Shown piece by piece: positions 1 to 10,850 of a DNA stretch of 64,000 bases. Each line of letters begins with the position of its first letter. The first letter of the stretch is position 1. Origin of the DNA: Odobenus rosmarus divergens (lineage: Eukaryota > Chordata > Mammalia > Carnivora > Odobenidae); contig NW_004450266.1 in NCBI RefSeq assembly GCF_000321225.1, positions 8,574,588 through 8,638,587 on the forward strand, written 5' to 3'. A program made the translations under genes and the position numbers. The notes beneath the pieces are model-generated. The model was given only the letters and a program-made list of their open reading frames with translations. It did not search any database and had not been told where the DNA came from.

Positions 1-968
1 GATCTTCTGGGGGAGGGGCCTGTTGCCGTGGTTCCCAAATGTCTTTGCCGGAGGCGGAACTGCCCCGCCCTTGCCTGTCCGCGCTAAGCAATCTGCTCAG
101 GTTTGCTCTTGGGAGCTTTTGTTCCCTGCAAGGTTTCCGTACAGCTTTGGAGGACGAGAGTGAAAATGGTGGCCTCCCAATCTCTGCTCAGAGGAGCCGA
201 GAACTTGGGGCCCTGCTCCTTAGTGCGCTCCCAGAGAAAAGCAGTCAGTCACTCCCGTCTCCCAGGTCTCCGGCCGCACTCTGTTCTCACCCGGCCTGTG
301 ACCGAGCGTTTCTATCACTGGCACCCGACCCCGTGTGGAGTCTCCAAACCAGCAGATCCTTGTGGTGCGCTCCCGCGCCGCTCCTCCTGGGGGAGGAAGG
401 GGAGTCTCCCCGGCTCTGCCGCTTGTTGGGTCCCTGCTGGAGGAGCAGTGGCCCGACTGGGCCGCAGATCACAGTTTATGGCAACCCTGAGCTGAGAGCC
501 TGCGCCTCGGCTCCGTCTCTGCAGCTGGCTTCCCCACTCTGATACCTGGGAGTTCTGCTGCACTCAGGCACCCCCGGTCTTTCTGTGACCCCGAGGGTCC
601 TGAGACCACACTGTCCCGCGAGGGTTCCACCCCCCACGTAGCCACTGGAGTGACGTCCCTCAGCGGAGCTGACTTCTAAAAGTTCCAATTTTGTGCTCCG
701 CGGCTCTGGCACTTGCCAGAAGCGGCCGACGGAGGTCCCCTCCCCCACCGTCTATCCTCCCGAATATCGCCTGGGATTCACTTCTCCGCACGTCCTACCT
801 TCCAGTAAGTGGTCGCTTTTCTGTTCAGAGAGTTGTTGCTACTGTCTTCTTTGGTCTCCTGTTGAGTTCGTAGGTGTTCAGAATGGTTTGATCCCTATTC
901 AGCTGAATTCCTGAGACCAGACGAAATCCAGGTCTCCTACTCCTCCGCCATCTTGCTCTGCCCCCCCC
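1..968 (-). mobile_element. LINE-1 5' UTR (5' end of an L1, runs off left edge)
   Basis: GC- and CpG-rich block unlike the AT-rich remainder. Read on the minus strand it begins with a G run (complement of the C run at 961-968), followed by the complement of 'ctcctccgccatcttgctct' (939-958), the 'aagatggcgga' signature at the start of mammalian L1 5' UTRs. The rest fits a long carnivore L1 5' UTR, which carries the internal RNA polymerase II promoter of the element. ORF1 is not reached before position 1, so body, ORFs and poly-A would lie to the left of the window. Short open frames here are by-products of GC richness. The 5' UTR identity is confident; the exact subfamily is not. Confidence 0.82.
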
Positions 969-1044
969 AAATTCTTAAAGTATTGGTTATTCCTATGTTC
1001 TTATAGTCAACCATCACTTGCTTACTGTATTTGGATATTTCGGA

Positions 1045-1245
1045 AGGGCCTCAAATCAAATATATCTAATTCCAAACTCATGATCTTTCTCTGACCTCTT
1101 CCACAGCAGCTTGAATTGTCTTTGTCATATCAATTATCATACTGTATTGTAATTAATTTTTACTCTCACTAGACTATGACTTATTTAACACCAAGGGCTG
1201 CATATCATTCATCTCTTAAATCCCCAGTCCTGAGCTCACTGAAAA
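1045..1245 (+). mobile_element. L2 LINE fragment, 3' portion
   Basis: Degenerate but ordered match to the L2 3' region: 'ccaaactcatgatctttctc' (ORF tail), then 'tcactagactatgacttatt' and 'ttaaatccccagtcctgag', corresponding to the L2 'actagactgtaagctc...atccccagcacctag' tail. Ancient mammal-wide relic, no coding capacity. Confidence 0.6.
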
Positions 1246-2188
1246 TATTACATGATTCTTTATATTTGTCTAAACATGCTTTGTACTCTGCTCAAACCTT
1301 AGTTAGATCAGAGAAACAGCATTTTGAGTTGTCCCAGAGGGAAATGCCATGATTACTACAAATTTTTATTTCAGTAACTTTACAAACCATTCTGTTTCAG
1401 AAAGTAGACTATTCACCCTAGGGTCTGGATTTATTATTAAAATGATGCTATATTCATAAATGTTATTTTAAAATCTGGAAAGAAAATTCCCACGTATGAA
1501 ATATCACTAGTTTGCCAAGCCACAGATAAATAAAAAGGCCCCACTGTAACTTCTGGTTCTTTGGTATGAAGAAGAGTTAATATAAAGGTATAAGAGGAGC
1601 TGCTGTTATGTTAATTGAAATATCAACTTCTTTACAACGACGTCATATTCAATGATTATTTGACAATCCTCCATTGGCATTGGTTGGGTAATGATATAAT
1701 GAGAAATGCCAGAAGTATTAAGTTTGGCCAGTCTTTGAGTAGAACTAAAGTTATAAACATTATAGAACTAGACATCTGCTCTGAGTCCATGCTTTAACCC
1801 AGAGTCTCCATTTCACACAGCGTTCATATGCAAAATGTGTGATGGTTCAACACAGCTTGAAAGCAAACAGAAATGAAGCCTCTTTGGACTACTGAGTTCA
1901 AAGTGAGGGCCTTTTATTAACTATATATCTCAGCGTTTAGTAGTTTGTGTCTTCCGAAAGGTAGAGTATCACAAATATTCACAGGCATTACAGTTTAATT
2001 ATCCTAGGGTTTGAATTCCACATCAAATACTCTTTAATTGTGTGAAGTTAAAAAAATTAATTAACTTTGCCTAACCTTATTATTTTTTTAATCTGTACAG
2101 CTTAAATAACAATCTAAATTTCATGGCTACTGTGAAGATTAAAATGAGGTAGCATGCATAGCAGGCAGGAGGTTTGTAAATGGTAGCT
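1246..2188. other. Unique AT-rich stretch, nothing recognised
   Basis: No long open frame, RNA gene or recognisable interspersed repeat seen. AT-rich with frequent in-frame stops on both strands. Confidence 0.5.
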
Positions 2189-2189
2189 A

Positions 2190-2223
<34 letters not shown>
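2189..2223. repeat. (TC)n(TA)n compound microsatellite
   Basis: A run of CT dinucleotides passes directly into TA dinucleotides. Direct reading; likely length-polymorphic. Confidence 0.95.
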
Positions 2224-2225
<2 letters not shown>

Positions 2226-2337
2226 TGTTTTTTTTCCCCTAAAGTGAACGCCTAGATTATGGTCATATTAGGTACACTTAAATAACATCAATAGTATAAG
2301 TTCACATTGTGAGGCTCTATTTTTTCTCTTTATCTTT

Positions 2338-2362
2338 TTATATATATATATATATATATATA
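2338..2362. repeat. (TA)n microsatellite
   Basis: About twelve uninterrupted TA units following a pyrimidine-rich stretch. Confidence 0.95.
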
Positions 2363-2551
2363 AAATACGTATTTATATACACTTTTCTATAATTAGGTGA
2401 TACATTTCCCTCTAAGGGGTTTATAAAGCCAATACATAATACTTTAGCAGCAGTTGCCTTAAGGGACAGAATTCCACCAAATTAAATTGGGAAGGTAAAA
2501 CTTGTAAATCTTTTAAACAAAGATATGTCTAAAATTAGAGGAAACCTTTAA

Positions 2552-2655
2552 GATGATGGTGACAACGGTGGTGGTTGTGATGGTGGTGGTGATTGCCATC
2601 ATTTACTGAATACCTATTATGCGTTAAGCTCTGTAGCAGATGTTTTATACTGAAA
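2552..2655 (+). mobile_element. Short GGT/GAT-rich tract followed by MIR 5' fragment
   Basis: A G-rich triplet tract ('ggtggtggttgtgatggtgg') leads into 'catttactgaatacctatta', resembling the MIR start (acatttattgagcgcttactatgtgc). Old and short, so the MIR call is tentative. Confidence 0.45.
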
Positions 2656-2759
2656 GGGTTCAGAATGAGCCTCCCAAAATGTGCCATATATGGCATGTGG
2701 ATTATTTTGAGCTGAAGACAATTAAGGCCCAAAAGTCTCAGGAAGAGCTTTTTATATTC

Positions 2760-3170
2760 CCCTTAACTGCCTCTTAGAATTTAGAGAGAGGGTCTGGTCC
2801 AGGAATAGAGTATCATGGGAAATAACTATAAAGAGAATGAATTAGGTGTCATAAGGTGGGAGAGCTTGTCAGGGCCTGTTTGTTCAAATTCCTCTCTGTG
2901 TCCCATTGTCACTGCATGGCGTGGCAAACGGTTGTTTACAAAACATCTGCTCTTCCCATCTTCTGTGAATATCTTCCTTTACTTTGAAACCCCAGACCCT
3001 TACCCCCTTCTCTTTAGCTCAGGATGGCATGTAAGGCTCAATTGCCTGTCTTGGAGCCTCTCATGTTCTTATGAGGCTCCTATACATATTAAATTTATTT
3101 TTCTCCTCTTAATCTGTTTCATGTCACTTTAGTTAATATAATAACCAAAAGAACCTGGAAGGGTAGAGTA
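2760..3170 (+). mobile_element. Probable solo ERV LTR (ERV1-like)
   Basis: Contains the ordered pieces of a gammaretrovirus-like LTR 3' half: a C-rich segment 'gaaaccccagacccttaccc', 'tcaggatggcatgtaaggct', a polyadenylation-like 'attaaa' near 3089, then 'cttaatctgtttcatgtcac' and a U5-like end near 'gaacctggaagggtagag'. No internal retroviral genes flank it, so it is best read as a solo LTR. Family and exact ends are not resolved; the 105-codon open frame inside is not a gene. Confidence 0.55.
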
Positions 3171-3224
3171 AAAATGTTTCCTTCTCTACAATAAGTTTTA
3201 TCTCTAAGTTTTGAAAATGTCTAT

Positions 3225-3360
3225 AAAGGAAATGATATTATTATCCATGTTCTACAGAAACTGAAGTTCAGGTGGTGTAAGTGGCTTGCTTAAAGTCAAA
3301 CAACTAGCTGGCAGAAGAGGAACTAGAATTCAGATATTTTCTGATTCCACAACCAATAGA
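3225..3360 (+). mobile_element. MIR SINE relic
   Basis: Ordered MIR core features: 'ttattatccatgttctacag', 'aaactgaagttcaggtg', 'aagtggcttgcttaaagtca', then 'actagctggcagaagaggaa', matching the MIR 'ttacagatgaggaaactgag...gtcacacagctagtaagtgg' core. Confidence 0.8.
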
Positions 3361-4706
3361 CGTAATAGACTACCATTCTACTATATTGGAAGAAATGTAT
3401 AACAAAAGGATCTGTTAAGAATCTACTAAAAAGAAATTATTTATTCAAAGATTTAAAAAAAAAAAAATGCCAGCACATGTCTAGCAGCATCCAGAGAAGA
3501 TGTCAGTGCCCTGACTAGCTGGCATGAGAGTTTTGGTCACTTGGCAACTCTAGCCCTATGTGGATCCAGGTATAGCTGGTTGATCTGAATTTTTCAAATT
3601 ATCAAAAATAAACCTGGTTAATGTGACTCAAATATTCAAGAACTTAATATCACTGGATATGCTGAAATATTTCTGGATCCACAAAGTTGAATCCAGCCTC
3701 TAAGTTGTATTGCCCTTGTTAAGCCTGCACTATATTGAAGCCACCAATATCATTAAGTTCATGTTAGAACAGTTAGCCAATCTTCTGCTGTGGCATTACC
3801 ATCTTTTAATGAAACACCAGCTTAAAACCAAATGGCTTTTAAAGGGGCATTTTAAAACAGATTTCATGACATTTGGTATGTGGGTAAAGCATTGAAACAA
3901 ATCTCTAACCACATAAAGTATCCACATTACCTTTTCATTTCCTTATTTTTTTATTTCAATAAAAGCAAAAAAATGTTTGCCAAATAACAAACATCATCTG
4001 CATAAAAATAAGTAGGTAGATTCTTTAAACCATTCTTGTATGCCAGTATTTTATGGACACACTTGGAGAAAACACAGCACTTTTCCAGAAGATGACTCAA
4101 CTTCCAAATGCCAATGCCATCTACTTCCTCACAGACTCTACCAAGCAGCCTGCTTCCAAAAGAGATCAGCCCTTGTATGTCTAAACTGGATGCCAGCCTA
4201 TTTGTTCATTGAGATTAAGTGCCACAGTATTACAAGGATAGATCTGTCAAGACCCATATGCAGACACTGGCCCAATTACAAGTGGCAGGCTGCACCCGAT
4301 GGTGACAGGGGAGGAGTGATTCAACACGTCACACACAGCACAACTTAACGACTGTTTTCAAAGGAGCTCAAAAAGAAGTTCAAAAGCAATGGAACAAATT
4401 AGCCAGCTAGGGCTTTAGCCTGGTGGAGTTTGATGTTATCCTTTTAGCCCTACTCCTGACCATTAGTATAATGAAAGCAAATCAAGTTAATTATTTAATA
4501 AAAATATTTTCCTTTTAATGAAACTCATTGCTGATCAAATTAGATAATGGATGTGAAGGCAGTTTGAAAAACATAATGCACACTGTCATTTTTAAGACTT
4601 GGACTAGGCTTTTCTCCAGTATTGGACAGATGCCTCTTGACAACCTTCATCAGCATAGAGGCTGCTTTCTGCAGATGGTCCTGGAGTATTCACAAGACAG
4701 TTGCAT
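3361..4706. other. Unique stretch, nothing recognised
   Basis: About 1.3 kb of AT-rich DNA. A short A-run lies near 3454. Open frames are short, with none showing a recognisable protein. No repeat family identified with confidence. Confidence 0.5.
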
Positions 4707-4751
4707 AAGAGTTAATGGTTAGAAAAAAAAAAAAAAAGAGTTAATGGTTAG
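4707..4751 (+). mobile_element. Poly-A tract with flanking target-site duplication (poly-A-only insertion)
   Basis: The 16-mer 'aagagttaatggttag' occurs at 4707-4722 and again at 4736-4751, separated only by an A-run (about 4723-4737, sharing edge bases). This is what target-primed reverse transcription leaves when it stops within the poly-A tail: a TSD and nothing else. The repeat and A-run are seen directly; the retroinsertion mechanism is inferred. Confidence 0.75.
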
Positions 4752-4819
4752 TTACCCTAGACTTACGCATCAGGCAACCAGACACCTCTGCAGTGAAAAG
4801 AGCCAGAGTTCTGGCAGGG

Positions 4820-4965
4820 AGTGAGTCTGACCTGAGCAAAGCCAATTACCAGCTCTATAATCTTTTCCAAATCACTTCTTGGAACCTCAGATTCATCATC
4901 TATGTGATGGGTACAAATATTTATCTTACACAGTTATAAAAGAAACCACAATTAAGCCTGGTATT
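4820..4965 (-). mobile_element. MIR SINE relic
   Basis: Plus strand reads 'ttggaacctcagattcatca' and 'tctatgtgatgggtacaaat', the complement-side MIR core (cctcagtttcctcatctgtaaaatgg), preceded by degenerate flank ending in 'ccaaatcacttct'. Confidence 0.7.
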
Positions 4966-5689
4966 TCAGAACTGCTCAGTAGCTCAGTATATGCTAGTTT
5001 CTCCCCTAATTCCCCAAATCCTACGCTATTCCACCAATGGTTTGAGCTGTTTGATAATTTCAGGCAGGTGGGATGGGAACAGTGATTAAGATCACAGCTG
5101 TAAAATCTCAGGGACCTCCAGTTTCAACTTTTCAGAAACAGTGTCCATAAAATGTAGGTGTCCAATTCCTGGTTCATTTACCCCTTTCATAAAAAGAATT
5201 TCTAACATGCAAATTATCAAGATAAATATGAGGTTCTACTGGTTTACCAGCATAAAGCCTGCTAAAGCACACCTGTTTTGCCATTCATGTATTTTACTCA
5301 GAACTTTTCTTTTGGAATGCATTTCCAAGACAGAGATAGAAAGACATTAATGAGCTTGTTTCCTCCTTAGTACCTTGTTCATTTTAGGATTAAAATAGAA
5401 AATATTGCACTTATAAATGGGAAGGCTTGCACTTTATATTTACCCTATAGTTTTATTCTTAACCTTTTAGTATGAACCATAACTCATCTTCCTGGAAAAT
5501 GAGCTGAAGGACAGGTTTGATTGCAATTTTGCTATTTATCTACTGAGGTTATGGACATGATCTTCAACCTATACTGAATTATCAATATCATCCTATTAAG
5601 TTAGCCATTAACAGTGTAAAGTTCATATATTTTAATTGATCTCTAATAAAACTACAAGATTACCGTAACTTCTTTTCTAGAATACTTAT
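4966..5689. other. Unique stretch, nothing recognised
   Basis: AT-rich DNA with no recognisable repeat or gene. Open frames are under 70 codons and show no known motif. Confidence 0.45.
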
Positions 5690-5795
5690 ATGTATATTTC
5701 CCTAGAATGTGAGCTTCTTGAAAGCACCATCTCCAGCACAAAGTCACTTCCTGGCACATATTACACATTAATTACCATAATAATGAGCTAATTAC
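5690..5795 (+). mobile_element. L2 LINE 3' tail
   Basis: 'ctagaatgtgagcttcttga', 'accatctccagcacaaagtc' and 'cctggcacatattacacatt' follow the L2 3' end (ctagactgtaagctcc...cagtgcctggcacatagtag). Confidence 0.7.
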
Positions 5796-5994
5796 CAGGT
5801 AAATAAGGAATCAGCTTATGAGCTGACAACCTCTTTTAAAGAAAAAGCAAGCTCCTTCCTTTTTCAAAAAATGTCAACAATTTGGTATAAATGAAAAATA
5901 CAATATGAACTTTGGAGGAAGACAGCCCTTAAATTCCAATCCATTTGCGATCACTAGCTAGCTAGGTAATAGGACAGAGAGAGAGAGACAGATA

Positions 5995-6448
5995 TGAAGC
6001 CGCCTCAGCCCCTCCAGCCAAACTAGTAGTCTCTAAGCTTTAGCAAGCACCCTTAGCCTCATGATTGATTAACTAACCTTTCTCTGTATACCTATAGATC
6101 ATGCTTTCTTTCCTAGAAAGGACAGAGCTCCTCTGCACAACCCCCAGGAACTAAGGAACCACAGCCCCTCACACAACCTCTGAGCACTAAGATAACATCT
6201 GTCCTGGCACCATCAAGCCTGCATGTAATCAAGAAGTGTTGGGGAGCGCTGTATTTCCCTTAACTACCCTAAACTCCTTTAAAAACCCCTGGGTCAGGCA
6301 GAAACTTCAGGATGGCCTTTGGACAAGAGTCCACCTTCTCCCCCGGTGGCCAGCCTCCTGAATACGACTCATATTCCTTTCCAGCCAAAGCTAGTCTCTG
6401 GAGTATTGCCTTTTTAATGACAGCTGAACTTGGGTTTTTATAACAAAT
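5995..6448 (+). mobile_element. Solo ERV LTR (ERV1-like)
   Basis: Starts at 'tgaagccgcctcagcccctc'. It carries a TATA-like 'ctttaaaaacccctggg' near 6278, an R/U5-like stretch with 'gacaagagtccaccttctcc', and 'agtctctggagtattgcc', the layout of gammaretroviral LTRs. The pentamer 'agata' flanks both proposed ends (5990-5994 and 6449-6453) as a candidate TSD, but the right end is not a clean CA, so borders are approximate. No internal proviral sequence adjoins it. Confidence 0.65.
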
Positions 6449-7415
6449 AGATAAAGAGAGAAAGGAAGGTCTTTGTTCATAACAGAATGCTAGGTGCCAA
6501 CTGGTGAGTAGGTGGAAGGCCGGAGTTAGAAAATCAGCATTTTGCACACATCATGGAAAAAGATGCTAAATCTAGGGGGAAATTCTGATGAGGAGCAGAG
6601 TATTTTCATGGTCTTAAGGAATCTGTGAATAGACTGTGTATTAGTTGCAAGAGAAGAAAATAGTAATTATACAGTATGGGAAATCTGACAACACTCTTAA
6701 GTGATCAAAATGAGTATCACCAATGAGAAGGACATTGTATGCCTCCCACTGTGATACCCGGACAAGGACAAAACATCTCTCTAACCTCAGAACTTAATGC
6801 TTTTTCCTTGAAATCACAGTCTTACATAGTATGTCTCCCCTCAGAATCTCTTTTGAGATCAGGTTGCTACATGGCAGGTGTTCTGCCAGTTCGGCTTAGG
6901 GCCTCCAGACCACCTGGGCCCTGGTGATTTGAAGGAACCCTGGTCAAGTTCCAATGTGATGGAGGAAATCTTAGAGTCTTGGTTGCACTTTTCCACCTTA
7001 AAAGTTATAGGTGTTTTATACAAAAACGCAAAATAAAATTTGTGGCCACAACTGGAAAAATAATATAGTCTTTGATTCTTTCTAGTATATAATAGGAGCG
7101 GATTGTTCAGTAGGATAAGCAGAGGAGGATTTTCTGTTTGTTTCTTTCTTTGCTCCTATTTTGAGAATACCAAATAGAGTTATTATAAATCACACAGGCA
7201 TGAAACAAATGACTGAACTAAAATTGTGAAATGACTTCAATTAAGAGAATAACAAAGCCTGTGTACTCCTGCTGGGCATGAGTCTATTATAAGAATCACT
7301 TTGCATTTCAGTGTTTAGCATTCAGACCCTCAGTCAGGTGACACAGATGAAATTGCTCAAGAACCTGATCTCATAATAATGTCCACCTTTTTTGTATAAC
7401 ACTGAATGTTTAAGG
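6449..7415. other. Unique stretch, nothing recognised
   Basis: Nearly 1 kb without a convincing repeat or gene. The open frame on the plus strand at 6739-6927 has no recognisable motif. Confidence 0.5.
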
Positions 7416-7419
7416 TAGA

Positions 7420-7540
7420 AACCAACAAAAATACAGCCAGTTCTTCAGTTTACAGAGGAAAAGACTAGAATTTAGAGAAATTGATAGTTGAGCTAGACCA
7501 GATCACCAGTGTTCTAGCTCTACTTTCATAGTTCTGTTAT
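7420..7540 (+). mobile_element. MIR-like relic
   Basis: 'agtttacagaggaaaagact' and downstream 'accagtgttctagctctact' resemble the MIR 'tttacagaggaggaaactga' core and 3' part. Strongly degenerate. Confidence 0.45.
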
Positions 7541-7734
7541 GCTACTCATAGTGCACTGTGATACCTATGGCAATTCTAACACTGTGAGGAAATACAGATA
7601 CATAAGAAGGAGACAATACCTACCTGCCCATCTGGGTTTGGTGTTACTTGAGTGAGTACTATGAATGCTAAGGACAGGTGATGAATGAATTGCTTTTTCT
7701 CCTGTACTTTCCATGCTGTCCAGCAATGAGCTGA

Positions 7735-7925
7735 CATTCAATACATGCTTGTTGAATGAAGCATTAAGTGAATGCAATGTGGTCATCCCACCAAGCACCT
7801 ACTATATGCTTATTCTGTGTTAGGCATTGTAACAGGCACTTCATGATTTGTAAAGCAAAGTCCCACTCAAGGACCTCACAATCTATTTGTGAAAACATAC
7901 CAGTGAACATCAGATAATTGCAATA
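7735..7925 (-). mobile_element. L2 LINE 3' tail
   Basis: Plus strand reads 'aagcacctactatatgctta', 'tgttaggcattgtaacaggc' and 'aaggacctcacaatctattt', the reverse complement of the L2 tail (ctagactgtgagctcc...gtgcctggcacatagtaggtgctc). Confidence 0.7.
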
Positions 7926-8229
7926 TTACATGATGAGTTCAACTGTGAAAAGGTGACCCAGAGATGTTCTGAACCTTTAAAAAGGAGAAACTAAAAAGAA
8001 ATAGGCCTAAATATATTGCAACCCAACTAGAATCCAGTTTGAGTGGTATAATGAAAAGAGGTATATATTTCTATTGTATGTTTTTTTTTTCAGTTCAAAT
8101 TGAAACTACATGGCTATAAAATACTCCTGTGCATAGGGATGAAGTAACCCCTGAAGGGAATGAATATTCCTGGCATCAGCCATCCTAGGAAAAGCTCAGT
8201 TCCGTGGCAGAAAATAGGCACTCAGAAAG

Positions 8230-8610
8230 GGGATGAGCTAAACTGTGTACCCCATGAAATTCATATGCTGAAGCCCTAATTCCTGGGACCTCAGAATGTG
8301 ATTCTATTTGGAAACAGGACCTTTAAAGAGGTAATTAAGGTTAAATGAGGTCAATGGGGTGGGCCCTGATACAATATGACTGGTATCTTTACAAGAAGAG
8401 GAGGCTAGAACACAGACTGAGGGATGGTCATGTGAGAACACAGAAAGAAGGCGGCCATCTAGAATCCAAAGACAGAAGTTCAGAAGAAGCCAAACCTGCC
8501 AAAACCTTGATCTTGGACTTCTGGCCTCAAGAACTACGAGAAAATGAATTTCTGTTGTTTAAGCCACCCAGTCTGTGGTATTATGGCAGCCCTAACAAGC
8601 TAATATAGAA
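8230..8610 (+). mobile_element. MLT1-type LTR (ERVL-MaLR)
   Basis: Nearly complete MaLR LTR: 'gaaattcatatgctgaagcc', 'gaggtaattaaggttaaatg', 'ttgatcttggacttctggcc', 'tttctgttgtttaagccacc' and the end 'cagccctaacaagctaatat', in consensus order. No internal region adjoins it, so it is a solo LTR. The 87-codon open frame inside is LTR sequence. Confidence 0.88.
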
Positions 8611-9034
8611 GGCTTTACATGAAGATGAAGAAAAATCACCTCCTTTTGGTACCTGGAGTTAGTCTGATCTATACTCTGAGGTACTGAAATGCCTTGCAGA
8701 AGAAGGCAGCAAGCTGGGCCCAGACCCGAGAGGCAGGTCAGAAGTGAGGCAGATAATTACTATTTTTTAAATATGTCATTTATATCTCAATAAAGCTGGA
8801 GAGAGGAGGGGATCTAGGAGGGAGAAATCTAGGTGGAAAAGGGACTCCAGGATGTGTCCCACTTTGGGCTGAGGTTGTTATTCTCTACATTGTACTTCTT
8901 TTCTGTTGTGGTCAATCTTCAGTAAAATATTATTAAAATTATAGCCTAAGCTTTGATTCTCTGGGATGCTCTGCATCCTTTAATTGGAGCAAGTGAGGAA
9001 GAAAAAAAAAAAAATCAGTGCCGCTCCATAGTGA
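8611..9034. other. Unique stretch, nothing firmly recognised
   Basis: No gene or assignable repeat seen, apart from a short A-run at about 9003-9014. Confidence 0.4.
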
Positions 9035-9099
9035 GTAAGCTCTCTGTCCCCTGGGCTTGCATTCTCGTGGCGGAGAGGCATCAGAGGGTACAGTTAGAG
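9035..9099 (-). mobile_element. L2-like relic
   Basis: 'gtaagctctctgtcccctgg' and 'cttgcattctcgtggcggag' resemble the reverse complement of the L2 tail (ctccactagactgtaagctc...aggggcagggac). Degenerate. Confidence 0.35.
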
Positions 9100-9197
9100 C
9101 AGTAAACCTGAGTGACCTGTTTTAAGCACATGTGAGGCCCAGGTGCATCAGTAAACCTGAGTGACCTGTTTTAAGCACATGTGAGGCCCAGGTGCAT
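9100..9197. repeat. Exact two-copy tandem duplication, 49-bp unit
   Basis: Copy 1 (9100-9148) and copy 2 (9149-9197) are identical over all 49 bases; each starts 'cagtaaacctgagtgacctg' and ends 'ggcccaggtgcat'. Neighbouring repeats are strongly diverged, so exact identity indicates a recent duplication or an assembly artefact. Confidence 0.95.
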
Positions 9198-9260
9198 CTT
9201 AGAAGTAACTGGGGATTATGTTGGAGGGGGAAGGGCCTAATTCCTCGTAGGCTATCTGTC

Positions 9261-9465
9261 TTTTTTTTTTTTTTTTTTTTTTTAGATTTTATCTATTTAC
9301 TTGACAGAGAGAGAGAGAGAACAAGCCCGGGGAACAGCAGAGGGAGAGGGAGAAGCAGGCTCTCCGCTGAGCAGGGAGCCCGATGCGGGGCTCAATCCCA
9401 GGACCCTGAGATCATGATCCGAGCTGAAAGCAGATGCTCAACCAACTGAGCGACCCAGGCGTCCC
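9261..9465 (-). mobile_element. CAN-SINE (tRNA-Lys-derived carnivore SINE)
   Basis: T-run on the left, then 'agattttatctatttacttg', a GA-rich segment, and the tRNA-related part ending 'ccaactgagcgacccaggcg', the complement of the SINE head. Both Pol III box regions are recognisable on the minus strand. No clear TSD found by eye. Confidence 0.92.
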
Positions 9466-9804
9466 AGCTGTATGTTCTTAAATTTGAATTAACATGATAT
9501 TACTTTCCATCACAGTTTAATAAATTCTGAAGTGTGCAACTGACATGAGGAAAATGAGAGACATAAGATAGTTTAAGAGTCCAAAAATAATTACATTTGG
9601 AACAACAATTTGGTTTGGAATTCAAAATGCTACAGTAAAGGTGTCTGTGACATATGTAGATGGTAAAGTCTAGAAGATTTCCTTTTACCTCTCCAAAATG
9701 CTTTACAATTTGAAATTCTGTTTTCAATTACTTGTCTCAAATTCTCTTTGAGATTAAGCATGGTGCTTCTCAGGTCTACTTTTTGACATAACATCACTTT
9801 CAAA

Positions 9805-9915
9805 TGGACAGAGATTTCCATCTCTATTTTATAGATAAACTGCAAACTAAACTTACTCAAAGTCACACACTGGAAGAAGGACTCCCGGTCTAGTGCTCAT
9901 TTCACAAAGTCAAAG
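9805..9915 (+). mobile_element. MIR SINE relic
   Basis: 'ccatctctattttatagata', 'aaactgcaaactaaacttac' and 'tcaaagtcacacactggaag' follow the MIR core order. Confidence 0.7.
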
Positions 9916-10109
9916 TGCTCCCTCTAAGAAAAGCCCCAAGCATCAAAAAAAATTAAGTTTCTTTCAGGAAATAAGACATATTCCAATAAAATATTCTGTA
10001 ACCAAACTTCAAAAAGCTAATTTTGTTTTTCTTAGTAGTAATTTCCATCCCCTCATCCATTAATGAATCACTACATAGCATTTAGTAGAGTTTCAGTGTA
10101 GCAGTACCC

Positions 10110-10850
10110 AGTGTAATTCCCTTTTTTTATAATAGACTTTTAGTTTTAGAATAGTTATAGATTTACAGGAAAGTTGCAAAGATAGTACAGAGTGTTCCCA
10201 TATACCCCACACTCAGTTTCCCATATTACTAAAATCTTACATTCATATGGTGCATTTCTTACAACTAATGAATGAATATTTATACACCAATATTAACTAA
10301 AATCTATTTTTTATTCAGAGTTTCTTAGTTTTTACCTAATGTCCTTTTTCTGTTCCAGGACCTCATCTAGAGCACCACATTAAATTTAGTTGTCATGTCT
10401 CCTTAGGTTTCTCTTGGCTGTGCCAACCTCATTCATGTTGACCTCAGCAGTTTTACGAAGCACTGAGAGGCACCTTATAGAATGTTCTTTGATTTGGTTT
10501 GTCTGCTATTTCTTATCACTAGAACTGGGTTACAGGTTTGGGGGAGGAAGACCACAGAGGTAAAATGCCATTCTACTCACATCATTTCAAAGGTACATGC
10601 TTTCAACATGACTTATCACTGTTGATGCTGACTTTGATCACCTAGTTAAAGTGGTGCTTACCAGGTTTTCCACTGAAAAATGACCCTCCCTGCCATGCCC
10701 CTTCTCATACTGTATTCTTGCAAGGAAGTCACTACGTATAGGCTACACTTCAAGGTTGGTGAGTTATGTACTACTTCCTTGAGCACAGAGTATCTAAATT
10801 AAATTAATTGGAATTATTCTGTGTGGGAGATTTGTGTAACTCTCTTTTTA
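10110..10850 (+). mobile_element. Old mammalian LINE-1 (L1M) noncoding-region fragment
   Basis: Long collinear match to a familiar old-L1 segment: 'tttagaatagttatagattt', 'gtgttcccatataccccaca', 'aggacctcatctagagcacc', 'agttgtcatgtctccttagg', 'ggaggaagaccacagaggta' and 'aacatgacttatcactgttg'. Assigned to L1M by recognition of this consensus; subfamily and even orientation within the element are not certain. Confidence 0.55.

Noticed and set aside
39..748. Several GC-rich open frames of 60-167 codons on both strands
   Set aside because: They lie in the L1 5' UTR, where high GC lowers stop frequency. They overlap each other and match no protein.
2815..3132. 105-codon frame
   Set aside because: Lies within the probable solo LTR and has no recognised motif.
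8345..8608. 87-codon plus-strand frame
   Set aside because: Entirely within the MLT1 LTR and matches its consensus.
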